From Gordionus sp. m RMFG-2023 (taxonomy: Eukaryota; Nematomorpha; Gordioida; Chordodea; Parachordodidae): a stretch of DNA of 64,000 bases. How positions within the stretch are numbered: the first letter of the stretch is position 1; each line of letters opens with the position of its first letter. Shown one piece after another: positions 35,621 to 47,600 of the stretch. The DNA is taken from NCBI RefSeq assembly GCF_954871325.1, contig NC_088776.1, positions 5,401,985 to 5,465,984 on the forward strand. Reading direction: 5' to 3'. A program made the position numbers and the translations under genes. Below the pieces are notes generated by a model that was given only the letters and a program-made list of their open reading frames with translations, had not been told where the DNA came from and made no database searches.

Positions 35621-38600
35621 ATGGATTTCGAGGGAACAAAAGAAGGGAAGCCCATGAGACTTGAAAAAGAAGTTGGTATTCTGGGCGGGACTGCAATTAT
35701 CGTCGGAACTATGATAGGTAATATTTTTATAATTAAAAACCGTGTGAAGGTTTATCGTTTGCCTGACCCCGGTTTGTAAACCCTGTCCGGCTTTCAATAA
35801 ATGGATTTTAAAGTCGGAGATTGCCATCGGGGCTGGCCCGCTGTAAAATTATATTATAAAAATTAATAAATTACACTTTTTAAAACGTTTTTTTTCTCTT
35901 CAATATCCTTGCCACTATTTACTTTAAAAATATAACTTTAATTTTATTTTTTGAGTTTAAATAACTTGACCTTGGCCAAGCATTTTTTTTAAGTATTAGC
36001 TTTTTTTAAAAAATAAATATATTTATAAATTTAAATTTCTTCTTTAATTTTCAAATTTATGTAAAATTTAATATATTAATTAATGTGCATTAGTGTTAGT
36101 AATATGTCAGCACTTGATTTGAGTAGTTAAAGGATGATTGATTATTGCCCTAGGGCTTGGTCGAATAAGTTTAAGACCTAAAATTTTTAACTAAATTTTT
36201 CATGCTATGCCTTATTATTTATTTATTTTTAAACTTATTTAAATTTCTTAATATAAAAAAATTAATCACGAACTCCAAAATTTTTTATTTCAAAACCTTT
36301 ATCATTTATAATAGAGCAAAATATGAATGAGCAATTCAAAATATCGCCTTACTAATGCGAAAAGATCATTATTTTCACTCCAGCTATTTTAAAATGATGT
36401 TATCACCCTTAGCCTTCGTAAAGAATATTATTTGTGGCCGTTGAATTGATAAGGGGGCGCACATTTTAGTATTTCAAATCGATTCCTTATTAACTAATTT
36501 ATTTTTATGGTACCAAGGATTGCTACTTTCAAATTCTTGTTTGAGTGAGCTCCCCAAATGTTTTTATGAGATTGTTATCTGGTAAGGTTTTTATAGATTT
36601 GGTGGTATGACAAGGACAGTCATCGTGCTGGAAGGTGTATATTCTTCGTGACCTAATAAATAAAATGTGGAATGCAGTAACTCTTCGTTGATGTTTTCTT
36701 GATATTTAGTAACATTTATTATATTCTTTGTAAATAGAATATTTCCTAGGGCTTTTTGGCACTCATGCAACCCCATACTATTTCACTATAACTTAACTGT
36801 TCTTTGCATGTATACCTCAATACGAATCAGATCGAATATTGTATTTATAGATTCGAAAATATGAATCGAATAATTCCTTATTCGTTGCGAATAATAAAAG
36901 TTTGCGATTTGATTCCATTCGAAAATTAATTTCTTAAAAAAGTATAATGTATCAATAAAACTTTTAAAAAGTGATTTATCGATGTGGAAATATAGCAAAA
37001 AAATAGATATTATTATAAGTAGAAGGGATAGAAATTCCTTGGGTTGTAATATCCCTATTTCGTATAAGCCCCATTTTATGTCTAAGAAATATTGTGTTGT
37101 CCCATACACTTTTGTCCTTACGTGTTTTAAATCCCAATTTGAATCTTTTCTTTTGTAATAGTGTTTTAATAGTTTCTTCTTACCCCTCATTCACATTTAG
37201 CGCGAACATGAATACGTGGCGAAAAATTCAAAATATTTTAAATATATCGCACTAATATTTAAAGTTCTGCATCGATATTATGTCATTGCATCATAATCTG
37301 ATTGCAGCGAATTGACATTTTGGAGATATTTACTTAAAAACCAGGTTAAATGAAATATTAAATTGTACTCTTTTTTTTAGAAAATAAAATTACCATTTAT
37401 TAATTCTGCGGGGACATATATGTGTATATTATAACCCTGATTTCACAGTTAATGTTAACGCGAAACGAAATCACTGCTAAATATCAGCTGATTTATCGCA
37501 AGCGAGATTCATTCATAGTAAAAATTTAACATCTGGCAATTTGTACGCGAATTAAATCATTTTTCGATAATATGGTTTCCATTACCACTTTAAATTATTT
37601 TTTTACGAAATGGTCAAGAAGAGAAGACGAGATAATCTAAATATTAAAAGGAAAGAGAGATCATTTCTAAAACTCTTAAAAACCATGTGAGTGCAAAATT
37701 TAGGCGGAAGTTGTTTTCATGCAGCAGCTAATTATCTTTGGTTCGATGCGAGTGCAGAATTTGGCAGGGTTACTTCCAACCATCTTGCACTAAGCTAGTT
37801 TTTCCCTATCCTCCACCATGTAGCGTTTGGGAATCAGAAGTAGCGCTATTTAATGGATGGATTGTATATTTATTTTGACAAAGATCAATACTTGGCACGC
37901 AAGGGTTCAGATAAGAAATATTATTGATAAAAGTCTTTCTTATTAAATGTAGATCGTGCCCTAATTCGGATATTTTTCAACCTCGATGTCTAGCTGCCCA
38001 AATCTTATAATAAACATGAAGCTAAAAATACGAATTAAGATTAAATTCTGATAAAGATAATAATAAAACTTTAATGAGGATCTGAAAATGAAGATTTTTG
38101 TGAATATGTTCTAATAAGTTTTTTTGAAACTAAATAATTCTTTAAATACTTTTAATAAATTTCCCCCAAATCCTCTGCTCCAGTGAGCCCTACGCGCTCG
38201 TGTTTATCTGATCAAAAAGAAAATTTATATATAATATTTAGTATTTTTTAACTTACGCGTTACCTTTTTTTTGAATAGCGAGTAGCCTGTTTTTTTATTA
38301 AATAACGTTTACAGTACGCGGATATTCTTATATTTCTGTAGTATATCTTTAATGGTAAAAAAATTTAGGTTAGGACTAATTGATTTGCTATCTTTTTCCA
38401 AAATTCCCTCCTTTCATTTATCACGAATGTGGATATTTGTTAATTTACGTCTATCTATTCGAAGTTAAACTTTAAGGTTATAAATTGATTAAAATATAAT
38501 GTAATTGTTTGTTAAAATAAGCAGACGATAGTTAATTTTTGAAATACTTATATCATCCTTATAATTTAAATAAATTAAATTTTAAATAAATTTTTTGCAC

Positions 38601-41600
38601 TTAATTAACATGCTATATATTTACATTAATTAAGATTTTAATTATTTTAAAGGGATTAATAAATATTTTTGAAAATAAAAAATCAAGGGTACTCGCATAT
38701 CAACAAGATGGGGTAGTATATATGTATATATTTTCAATTATAATTGCATTATATAACATACTATTTAATTATTACGTAAAATATATATGTAGGCTCCGGT
38801 ATATTTATCACGCCGATTGGAGTTATCAAAGCTGCAGATTCGGTCGGCCTTTCACTATTAGTATGGTTACTCGGCGGAGTTATATCTATGTTAGGTTGTT
38901 TTTAAAAAAATCTTCTTATAAACTCTTATCATATCTACAATAATTTTCTCACCTTATAATATTATTTGCATAAATAAGTTTATAACTAATAAATTCTTTT
39001 TAATTTTCTTAGTTATAGATATTATTGTTGTAAGGGTTGGTATAGTCAACTTATCATCTTTCCAATTTCAAGCCTAGACAATTCTTAATTATCTATTATA
39101 AATTAAGGAAAATTATTTTTTCTATAATCTTCCTGTTATATTTTTTTTAAATATTATAATCGCATATTTAAGGTGCTTTGTCTTATGCCGAATTGGGCAC
39201 GATGATTCCCAAATCGGGAGGAGAACACGCATACCTTATGGAGGCCTTCGCTTCTCCCGCACGAGGTAAATCTCAAACCGCGTGCAAACGGTTTTGGGGA
39301 CAAGTACCGGCCTACCTGTTTGCCTGGACTTTGCTCATGGTGCTCAAAACATCTGCCATGGCTGTGATCGCCATGACCTTCAGCAAGTATATAGTGGCCG
39401 CCATGCTTCCAAACTCGGAGTTTCCCGATTACGGCAGGAAGATCGTAGCTTACATCATTATGTGTAAGTCTGGGGATTTTTTTTTCTAATGAAAAAAAAG
39501 ATAACTTGGGCGATGGGACGGGTGTCAGACTGTTTTATTATTGCTTGTATTTCTTCAAATTCGTAACTTTGTAGTCCGCCATATTTTATGAGTAATATCT
39601 GCCTGCCCATCTTATTTCGCAGGGTTGGGCACAATTTTCAAAAAATGTATTCGAATATAAATACTTGACGAAATTTTTTTGCACAAATAAATCCTTTGAA
39701 GAATACTTTTTGCATGTCTATTTTTTTTAGTAGTGCCACACTATGAATTTTTTTTTAACGTAAATATTTTTATTATTAACCATTTTCTAAACATCAACGA
39801 TTATCTTCAGTAATACGTAAACATAAATAATACATTTATTATTGCATTAGTAGCATATCACACAGAGCATATAATAAATTGCAGGATGTTGAAATCTTTC
39901 TATATATCATTTTGGTATACTTTTTTAGAAGATATTTACATTTAGCTTTCCTTTTTTTTGATGATATTGTGAAAACAATTTCGTTTATAATTGTCAAATT
40001 GCTTTTAGAAGATGTTGACTCACAAAATCCCTGCTAAAAATATCTTGTTAACACATGAGCTTAATACAGAAATTCCTTTTCTTCAATTAGTATATTCCTC
40101 TTCCAAAAAACTTTTTTTTTCGCTTTCAGTAATGCTCATTTTAGAAATAAAATAGGATTTAAAATGGAAGATGTTAAATTTTTGCTCTAATTCCGATAAC
40201 AAATTTAATATTATAATTAAATGTGGATTTATATTTTATAATTCGATTTATTATTATAAATAAAAAATAAAATATATTTGTAACCGTCTGAAAATTGTGA
40301 AATAGTAATAAGTACATAATACTAGACTAAATACTTTTCTAAAATAATCAAATAAAACAATTATTTTAATATTCGCTTTACTGCCTTACCACACTATTTT
40401 GTTCATTCATTTTGTGTTGAAACAAATTTAAATCGATTACTTTAACAAACATTTATTTATATTCCAAAAGTTTTGATCGGCTACATAAACTGTTACAGTG
40501 TCAAATTAGCCACTAAACTTCAAACATTTTTGACGGCAAGCAAAATTCTAGCTCTTTTGATCATTATAACTGGAGGAGTCTACAAAGCTGCTGTGGGTAA
40601 AAAAAAATATAACTATCACCTTGTAATATTTATTGGTATTATTTTTAAACAATTCCCTATCGATTTTTACTTAATTATGCGGCAAAATTTCAACTTCCTA
40701 GATGTTATATTTTTTGGAGATATCAGTATTTATAACAAAACATCATTGCTCATTTCTTTAATCTTATTTTTATCCATACCTATGATGTCGTGAAGGCTCT
40801 TTTTGTTTTTTTATGGAATGGTAATCATAATGTCTGTTTTAAAATATAATTAAAATTGGAATGATTAATTTTTATTGTAAGAAGTTTTTTTAATTTATTC
40901 ACTAAAAATATTAAGTATACGTTTTATTTTAATACTAAATATATTATTATATATAAGCGTGTTTTATAATTAATTGACTAGGCCTAAAACGAATTATTTG
41001 TTATTCGAAATTCGATTTGATTCGTAAACATTTTATTTTTGCGTTATCATTATAAATCGTAATTAAATAATAAAAAATGAAGTAATTAAATTTTCCTAGT
41101 GGATATCATCGTTTTATTTTATTTCCTATTTTTTTATATATTCATAAATCAAATAGTTAGGGAAACACCCTAACAAAGTAAAAAATATAATCATTTTATT
41201 TTGATGGTTAGATTTAAAAATTCCAACTAAATAAGGAATTCCCAATAATGCCTTGAATTCTATTACACCAACTTTAGTAGAACTTTCATATTGGTCAGTA
41301 TAGTTTTTATTTATAATTTTAATTTTTTCATTGGTATGATAAATACTCTCTTCCATTATTTTTGGTGTTATGAACAAGGCAAAACATTTTTCTAGAGTGA
41401 CTGCTTCTTTCTCATTCTTTTACTCCTGGAAGATGAGTAACTAAATTTTGTTGACGAGTTCTTATTCTTTGATTAGGAAAATCCTTTTTCCTTTTAGTAA
41501 CCCTTATTTTTGACTAATTTTAAAGAGAAATATTATATGATAAACGATCACATATTTACCGAAATAATATTTAAGTCTATTGTCTGTTTCAAATGACATA

Positions 41601-44600
41601 TCTTCTTCTAATTCAGATTGTGTATCATGATCACTATCATGCATAAAACTTCATCCTCGTTATTAATTACATTGTCATAATCGCCTCTAATAGAATGATA
41701 TTACATCTTAAATAATTTTATATTCAATTTTAAATCATATGGGCTATAATTTATGTACTACTAAGATAATATAAAATTGTCAAAATAAGAATTATTAATT
41801 TTCTGACGGTTTAGTTGATTTATTATTTCTTAAATTGTTTTGAATTTTAAATATTTTTTCTTTCAGCTGCTAATGTATAATTAATTTGAAATTTCAGGAA
41901 GGATGATAAACTTAGATTTTATAAAATTTTAAATATATTCAAATAAAATTTTGATGGAGGAAGAGATGGATGGACAAAGTCAATTTTAAATGAAAGGCGA
42001 AAAAATTCTTTAACATTGAATCATTATCTTCATGATTCTAAAACAGAAACTGCCAATTGTAAAATATGTATGGTAGAAATGATGTATAAGAAAAATACCA
42101 CCTCTGCACTAATTAATCACAATAAAAGATTTAAAATAATAATACAATAGAAAACTATTTAAATGTTAACCAAAAACAAATGTTATTAAAATTCTTGCCA
42201 CAAATGAATTTAAATAATTTGTTAAAGCTTTAAATCATAACGTCAATACCCTCAATTTATATGAATGAAATTTATAATAAAGAATTCAATAAAGTTAAAA
42301 ATATTTATAAATAATTTAAAGTGCTAAATCAACTGTACCACCGACATATGGTCAAGCCCTATTATTGTACGATTTTTAGGGTTGACCTGCCACTTTATAT
42401 ATGAAAAATGTGAGATGAAGTCATTGTTATTAGATATGGTACCATTTACTGATTCACATTCTGGTGAATATATATAGAGTTTTATCACATTATTAAAAAT
42501 TATGATTATAGGTAACCTAGCAATTATTGATAATGCAAACTCGAATTCAACTTTCATTAAAATTCTTCCAACTTGTAAAATTTTATTTACATGTACGATG
42601 TTTTGCATACTCAATTTTGTAATAATACTCAAGAAAGTAGACAGTCAATTATCAAAATTAAGAACAATCATAATAGTGCGCACAAATTGAACGTTGCAAC
42701 GCAATGTTTCAAAACGCATATAAAAAAACGTAAAAGCAGCCTTGTTTAAATTGATGCGTTAAGTTTAATTTTAGAAACCTTTAAATTTAAAATAAAAAAA
42801 ATAAAGGAAGGAAGAGGAGCAAGACATCTCAAAAATATGTTAAAAGAAATTTTTTTTTCTGAATATATTAATATTAAAGGCGATTTAACACATTCTCAAT
42901 TTTATAATTATACAAGAATGAAAAGATCGACATTTTCTTATATTCTGGAGCTAATATATGATGACATTAATCCGAAAGTTACCAATTGTAACAAACAAAT
43001 CGATGCTGAGGATTGATTGTTTGTTACCTTGAGATAAAATAAATTTAATTCATATTATTTATATATTAGGTATTAAATTACTGGTGTTTCATTTGAACAA
43101 CTTGATTATAGCTCAAAGATTTCAAAATCTTGTATAGCTTATATTGTGAAAGTGTGCACAGCAATTTGGAATGCTGCTGTACATATTCACATTCCTAGGC
43201 CTAATAAAAATGATTGTGAAAGAGTAAATTTATTATAATAAATCAAGATTAATATTTACTTATCTTTATATTTCCCAGGAATTCCTGCTTCAATCAGGAT
43301 TCCCAAATTGTTTTGGGACTATAGATGGAAAACATATCTATATCAAGAGCCCTCCCAATAGTGGCTCACAATTTTTTAACTACAAGCATAGATTTTCAAT
43401 TAACCTGTTAGTCCTAACAGACATTAACAGGAAATTTATTTATATAGATGTGGGAGCATGAGGAAAGCAGAGTGATGGTGGAGTATTTAGAAATAGCTCT
43501 TTATACAGAGGTTACATTATATTAATTTTATTATATTGGTGAACCATACCCTTGATCTGCCTGCTCCCAAGCCATTTCCAGGTTGTAATGAGGCTATGCC
43601 ATTTGTAATGGTTGGGGATGATGCATTCCCTTTATCAAATTATTTGATGAAGCCCAACCCCAAAAGAAATCTCACAACAGAAGAAAAGGAATTTAACATG
43701 AGGTTATCTCAAGCCCGTGTTAATGTAGAAAGAAGTTTTGGTGAATTGTGAAAAAATTTGAGCCTCTAGCTAGGCCAATAAAAACAATATGTATCTTAAA
43801 TAACATCATCATCAACAAAGAAGGCTCAGCATCCATTTATGATATAGGTACTACTTATATTTAAATTTATGTAAAATTATTAAACACCATATATCTTTAT
43901 ATTTTTAAAATTAGGTAATCATCCAAATTAGATCAACAATGATGAACCTCACTACACGACCTTTCTTACCTAGCAGAAAAAATAATTCTACTTCAATGGA
44001 ATCAAAGATTCTTAGAAAAAATTTTATAAATTATTATATTTATATTGTATTAAATTTATTTAAAATATTTTATATCAAATTGTGTTACATATTTAATTTT
44101 TATAGACAATTATGTTATTAAATGATATAAATAAATAGATTGAATATTAAGAAAATATTATTTAATATATTAAATCTTGTGTAGCCCATTGAGCTATTTA
44201 AAATCTTAAGGAATGTACCTCAAACTTAAAATAATATAAATTCTAATATCTTACAACATGATACAAACATATAAAACTTTTATTAAAAATTAATAAAATT
44301 ATATAAAATACATACAAAAAATTAATAATTTATATAATGCTATTAAATATGTCTAATGTAGATTCATTTCAGGTTGTAATGATATATCATTTGATAGATA
44401 TTTTATAACCTCTGTTTTAAACAGGAATTGCTTCTCATAATTGAAGGATTCAGCCTCCTCTAGAAGGCTATTCAAAAAATGCCTAAATAAAATATAAATT
44501 AGCTTTACTGCATCCAGATGTGTTTTCTTGCAAAACATTTATTAACCTATTAAAATCATTTAGTTTATTTGGTTTCTCTTTTTGAAGGAGATATATTAAA

Positions 44601-47600
44601 GTTGTTAGAAGTAGGGCGATCTTCCATGGTTTTTTACATGAAGTTACTTGTATTCTTGAGTTCCTCCTGATGAGCCTGATGGTTTACCTATTTTCTCATT
44701 ATTCAATTGTTAAAATTCCTCAAACTCTTCTTGAGATATAGAGGGCTGGTATCAAAACCAGGAAATTCCAAGGGTAAGCTAATTAAATGATTGAAAACCC
44801 ATCTGGGATGCAGTAAAGCTAATTTATATTTTAAATTTATTTATATCTTATTTAGGCATTGAATAGCCTTCTAGAGGAGGCTGAATCCTTAAGTTATTAG
44901 AAGCAATTCTTGCTTAAAACAGAGGTGATAAAATATCTACACTATCTCAAGACAAATGATATATCACCACAACCTGCCAATAAATCCATTAGACTTATTT
45001 AATATCATTATATAAATTATTTATTTTTTATAAAAATTGTATGTATTTTTATTTAATTTCTAATAAAAGTTTTATAATATGATTGTATCATGTAAGATAT
45101 TAGAATTAATATTATTTTAAGTTTGAGGTTCATTCCTCAAGATTATAGCTCAATGGGCTACACCTAGAATAAAGTCCAAATTAAGATTTAATATATTAAA
45201 TAAATTTTTATTAATATTCAATCTATTTATTTATATCATTTAATAAAATTATCTATAAAAATTAAATATGTAACACAATTTAATATAAAATATTTTCATA
45301 AATAAATTTAATATAATATAAATATAATAATTTATAAAATTTTAAATTTGTCTCTAAGAATCTTTGATCCCATTGAAGTAGAAATATTTTTTCTGCTAGG
45401 TAAGAAAGGTCTTGTAGTGAGGTTTATCATTGTATCTAATTTGGATGATTACATAATTTAAAAATATTAAGATATATTGTATTTAATAATTTTATGTAGT
45501 ACCTATATCATCAATTGAAGCTGATCCTTCTTTGTTGATGATGATGTTATGTAAGATAATATTGTTTTTATCACTATTTCTATGCAAGCTAGGCCAATTT
45601 CTATTGGTCTAGCTAGAAGCAATTTTTTCACAATTCCACCAGAACTTCTTTCTACACTAACACGGGCATGAGATTACCTCATGTTAAATTCCATTTCTTC
45701 TGTTGTGAGATTTCTTTTGGGGTAGGGCTTCATCAAATAATTTGATAAAGGGAATGCATCATCCCCAACCATTACAAATGGCATAGCCTCATTACAACCT
45801 GGAAATGGCTTGGGAGCAGGCAGATCAAGGGTGTGGTTCACCAATATAATAAAATTAATATAATGTAACCTCTATATAAAGAGCTATTTCTAAATACTCC
45901 ACCATCACTCTGCTTTCCATATGCTCCCACATCTATATAAATAAATTTCCTGTTAATATCTGTTAGGGCTAACAGGTTAATTGAAAATCTATGCTTGTAG
46001 TTAAAAAATTGTGAGCCACTATTGGGAGGGCTCCAGATATAGATATGTTTTCCATCTATAGCCCCAAAACAATTTGGGAATCCTGATTGAAGCAGGAATT
46101 CCTGGGAAATCTGAAAATAAGTAAAATTTACTCATTCACAATCATTTTTATTAGGTCTAGGGATGTGAATATGTACAGCAGCATTCCACACATTGATTTC
46201 ACAGTGTTAACTATGCAGGATTTTGAAATCCTTGAGCTTTAAGCAAGTTGTGCAAATGATACACCAGTAATTAAATACCTATTATATAAATAATTAATAA
46301 TGAATTAAATTTATTTTACCTCCAGGTAACAAACAATCGATCCTCAGGCATCTATTTGTTTGTTAAAATTGGTAACTTTCGGATTAATGTCATCATATAT
46401 TTAGCTCAAGAATATAAGAAAATGTCGATCTTTTCATTCTTGTATAATTATAAAATTGAGAATGTGTTAAATCGCCTTTAATATTAATATATTCAGAAAA
46501 AAAGATTTCTTTTAACATATATGATGTCTTGCTCCTCTTCCTTCCTTTATTTTTTTTAAGTAAATATAAGGCAAGTAATTTTTTTTTGTTTTAAATTTAA
46601 AGGTTTTATATTAAATTTAAACTTAACGCATCAATTTAAACAAGGCTGCGTTTACGTTTTTTTATATGCGTTTGGAAACGCTGCGTTGCAACGTAATTCT
46701 TTTATAAAGACAAATATTATGAAAAATGTATGCTCTTCTTTACTTCCCCCGATGAAATATCGAAAATTAATCCATAAGGTGGAATAGCTCTTATATAATG
46801 GTCGAAAGAGCTAAGAAGCAGACACTCCAGAAAAATGTTTTGACTTCTTCATTACACCAAAAATGATTGAAGAAATTATTTATAATACCAACGAAAAAAA
46901 ATAAAATTATAAATAAAAACTATACTGACCAATATGAAAGTTCTACTAAAGAAATTGATGTAACAGAATTCAAGGCATTGTTGGGAATTTCTTATTTAGC
47001 TGGAATTTTTAAATCTAATCATCAAAATAAAATAATTATATTTATTACTTTGTTGGGACGTTTTCCTTTCCATTAAACTTCTTATCAGAAAATATATCTT
47101 ATTATTTGATTTATGAATATATAATGATATTCACTAGGAGAATTTAATTACTTCTTATTATTATTTACTTACGATTTACGAAATATACAAATAATTCTTT
47201 TTTAGGTCTAGAAATTACCTATATTGGTTTGTGTTGGTAATGTTTTAATTATTTTTTGTTATTAAAACTCTTGATTATGTTTAACATAAACATCATCATT
47301 ATCAAAAGGTTGTAAGTTATATGATTTTCCTAGTTAAAATTCTCCTATATCTTTGACATTTACAAGGATATTCTATACGAAAATATTGTTATCATAAGAT
47401 GTTAAACTTATATAATAAATGTAGATCAAAGATCGTATTATTTAATCATTTCTAAAATAATAATTATATATAGTTTGGCGTAAGAAACAAAAATATATCA
47501 TTTTATAAATTAGACATATAAAGGAAATATTTTTAGCGTTATCCACCACGATACTGAAAATACAAGATATTTATATTAATTATTTTTTGAATACTATTGG

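Larger units (their letters stand above)
42690..46705. mobile_element. PIF/Harbinger elements fused tail to tail
   Basis: Each arm begins at its outer end with ACGTTGCAACGC and continues AAACGCATATAAAAAAACG. Each then carries a transposase gene running toward the centre. The arms meet around 44520-44805, which holds a single copy of a second, minus-strand frame. A Harbinger element normally has one transposase and one accessory gene between two termini. Here both termini are transposase-side ends, so this is an inverted duplication rather than one standard element. Confidence 0.8.
40985..47215. repeat. 6.2-kb composite transposon palindrome in SLC7 intron 4
   Basis: Outer arms 40985-41407 and 46800-47215 are inverted copies of piggyBac-related sequence. 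Inner arms about 42690-44520 and 44805-46705 are inverted copies of a Harbinger element. The left side alone carries extra piggyBac 5' sequence and a hAT fragment (41408-42690). The outer arms end near CTAGGCCTAAAACGAATTAT (left) and its inverse near 47200. Confidence 0.8.

Noticed and set aside
36786-37190. 134-codon minus-strand frame next to the Tc1 remnant as part of the same transposase.
   Set aside because: No Tc1 motif could be matched in it, and the second half is translated low-complexity sequence rich in Phe, Ile and Leu.
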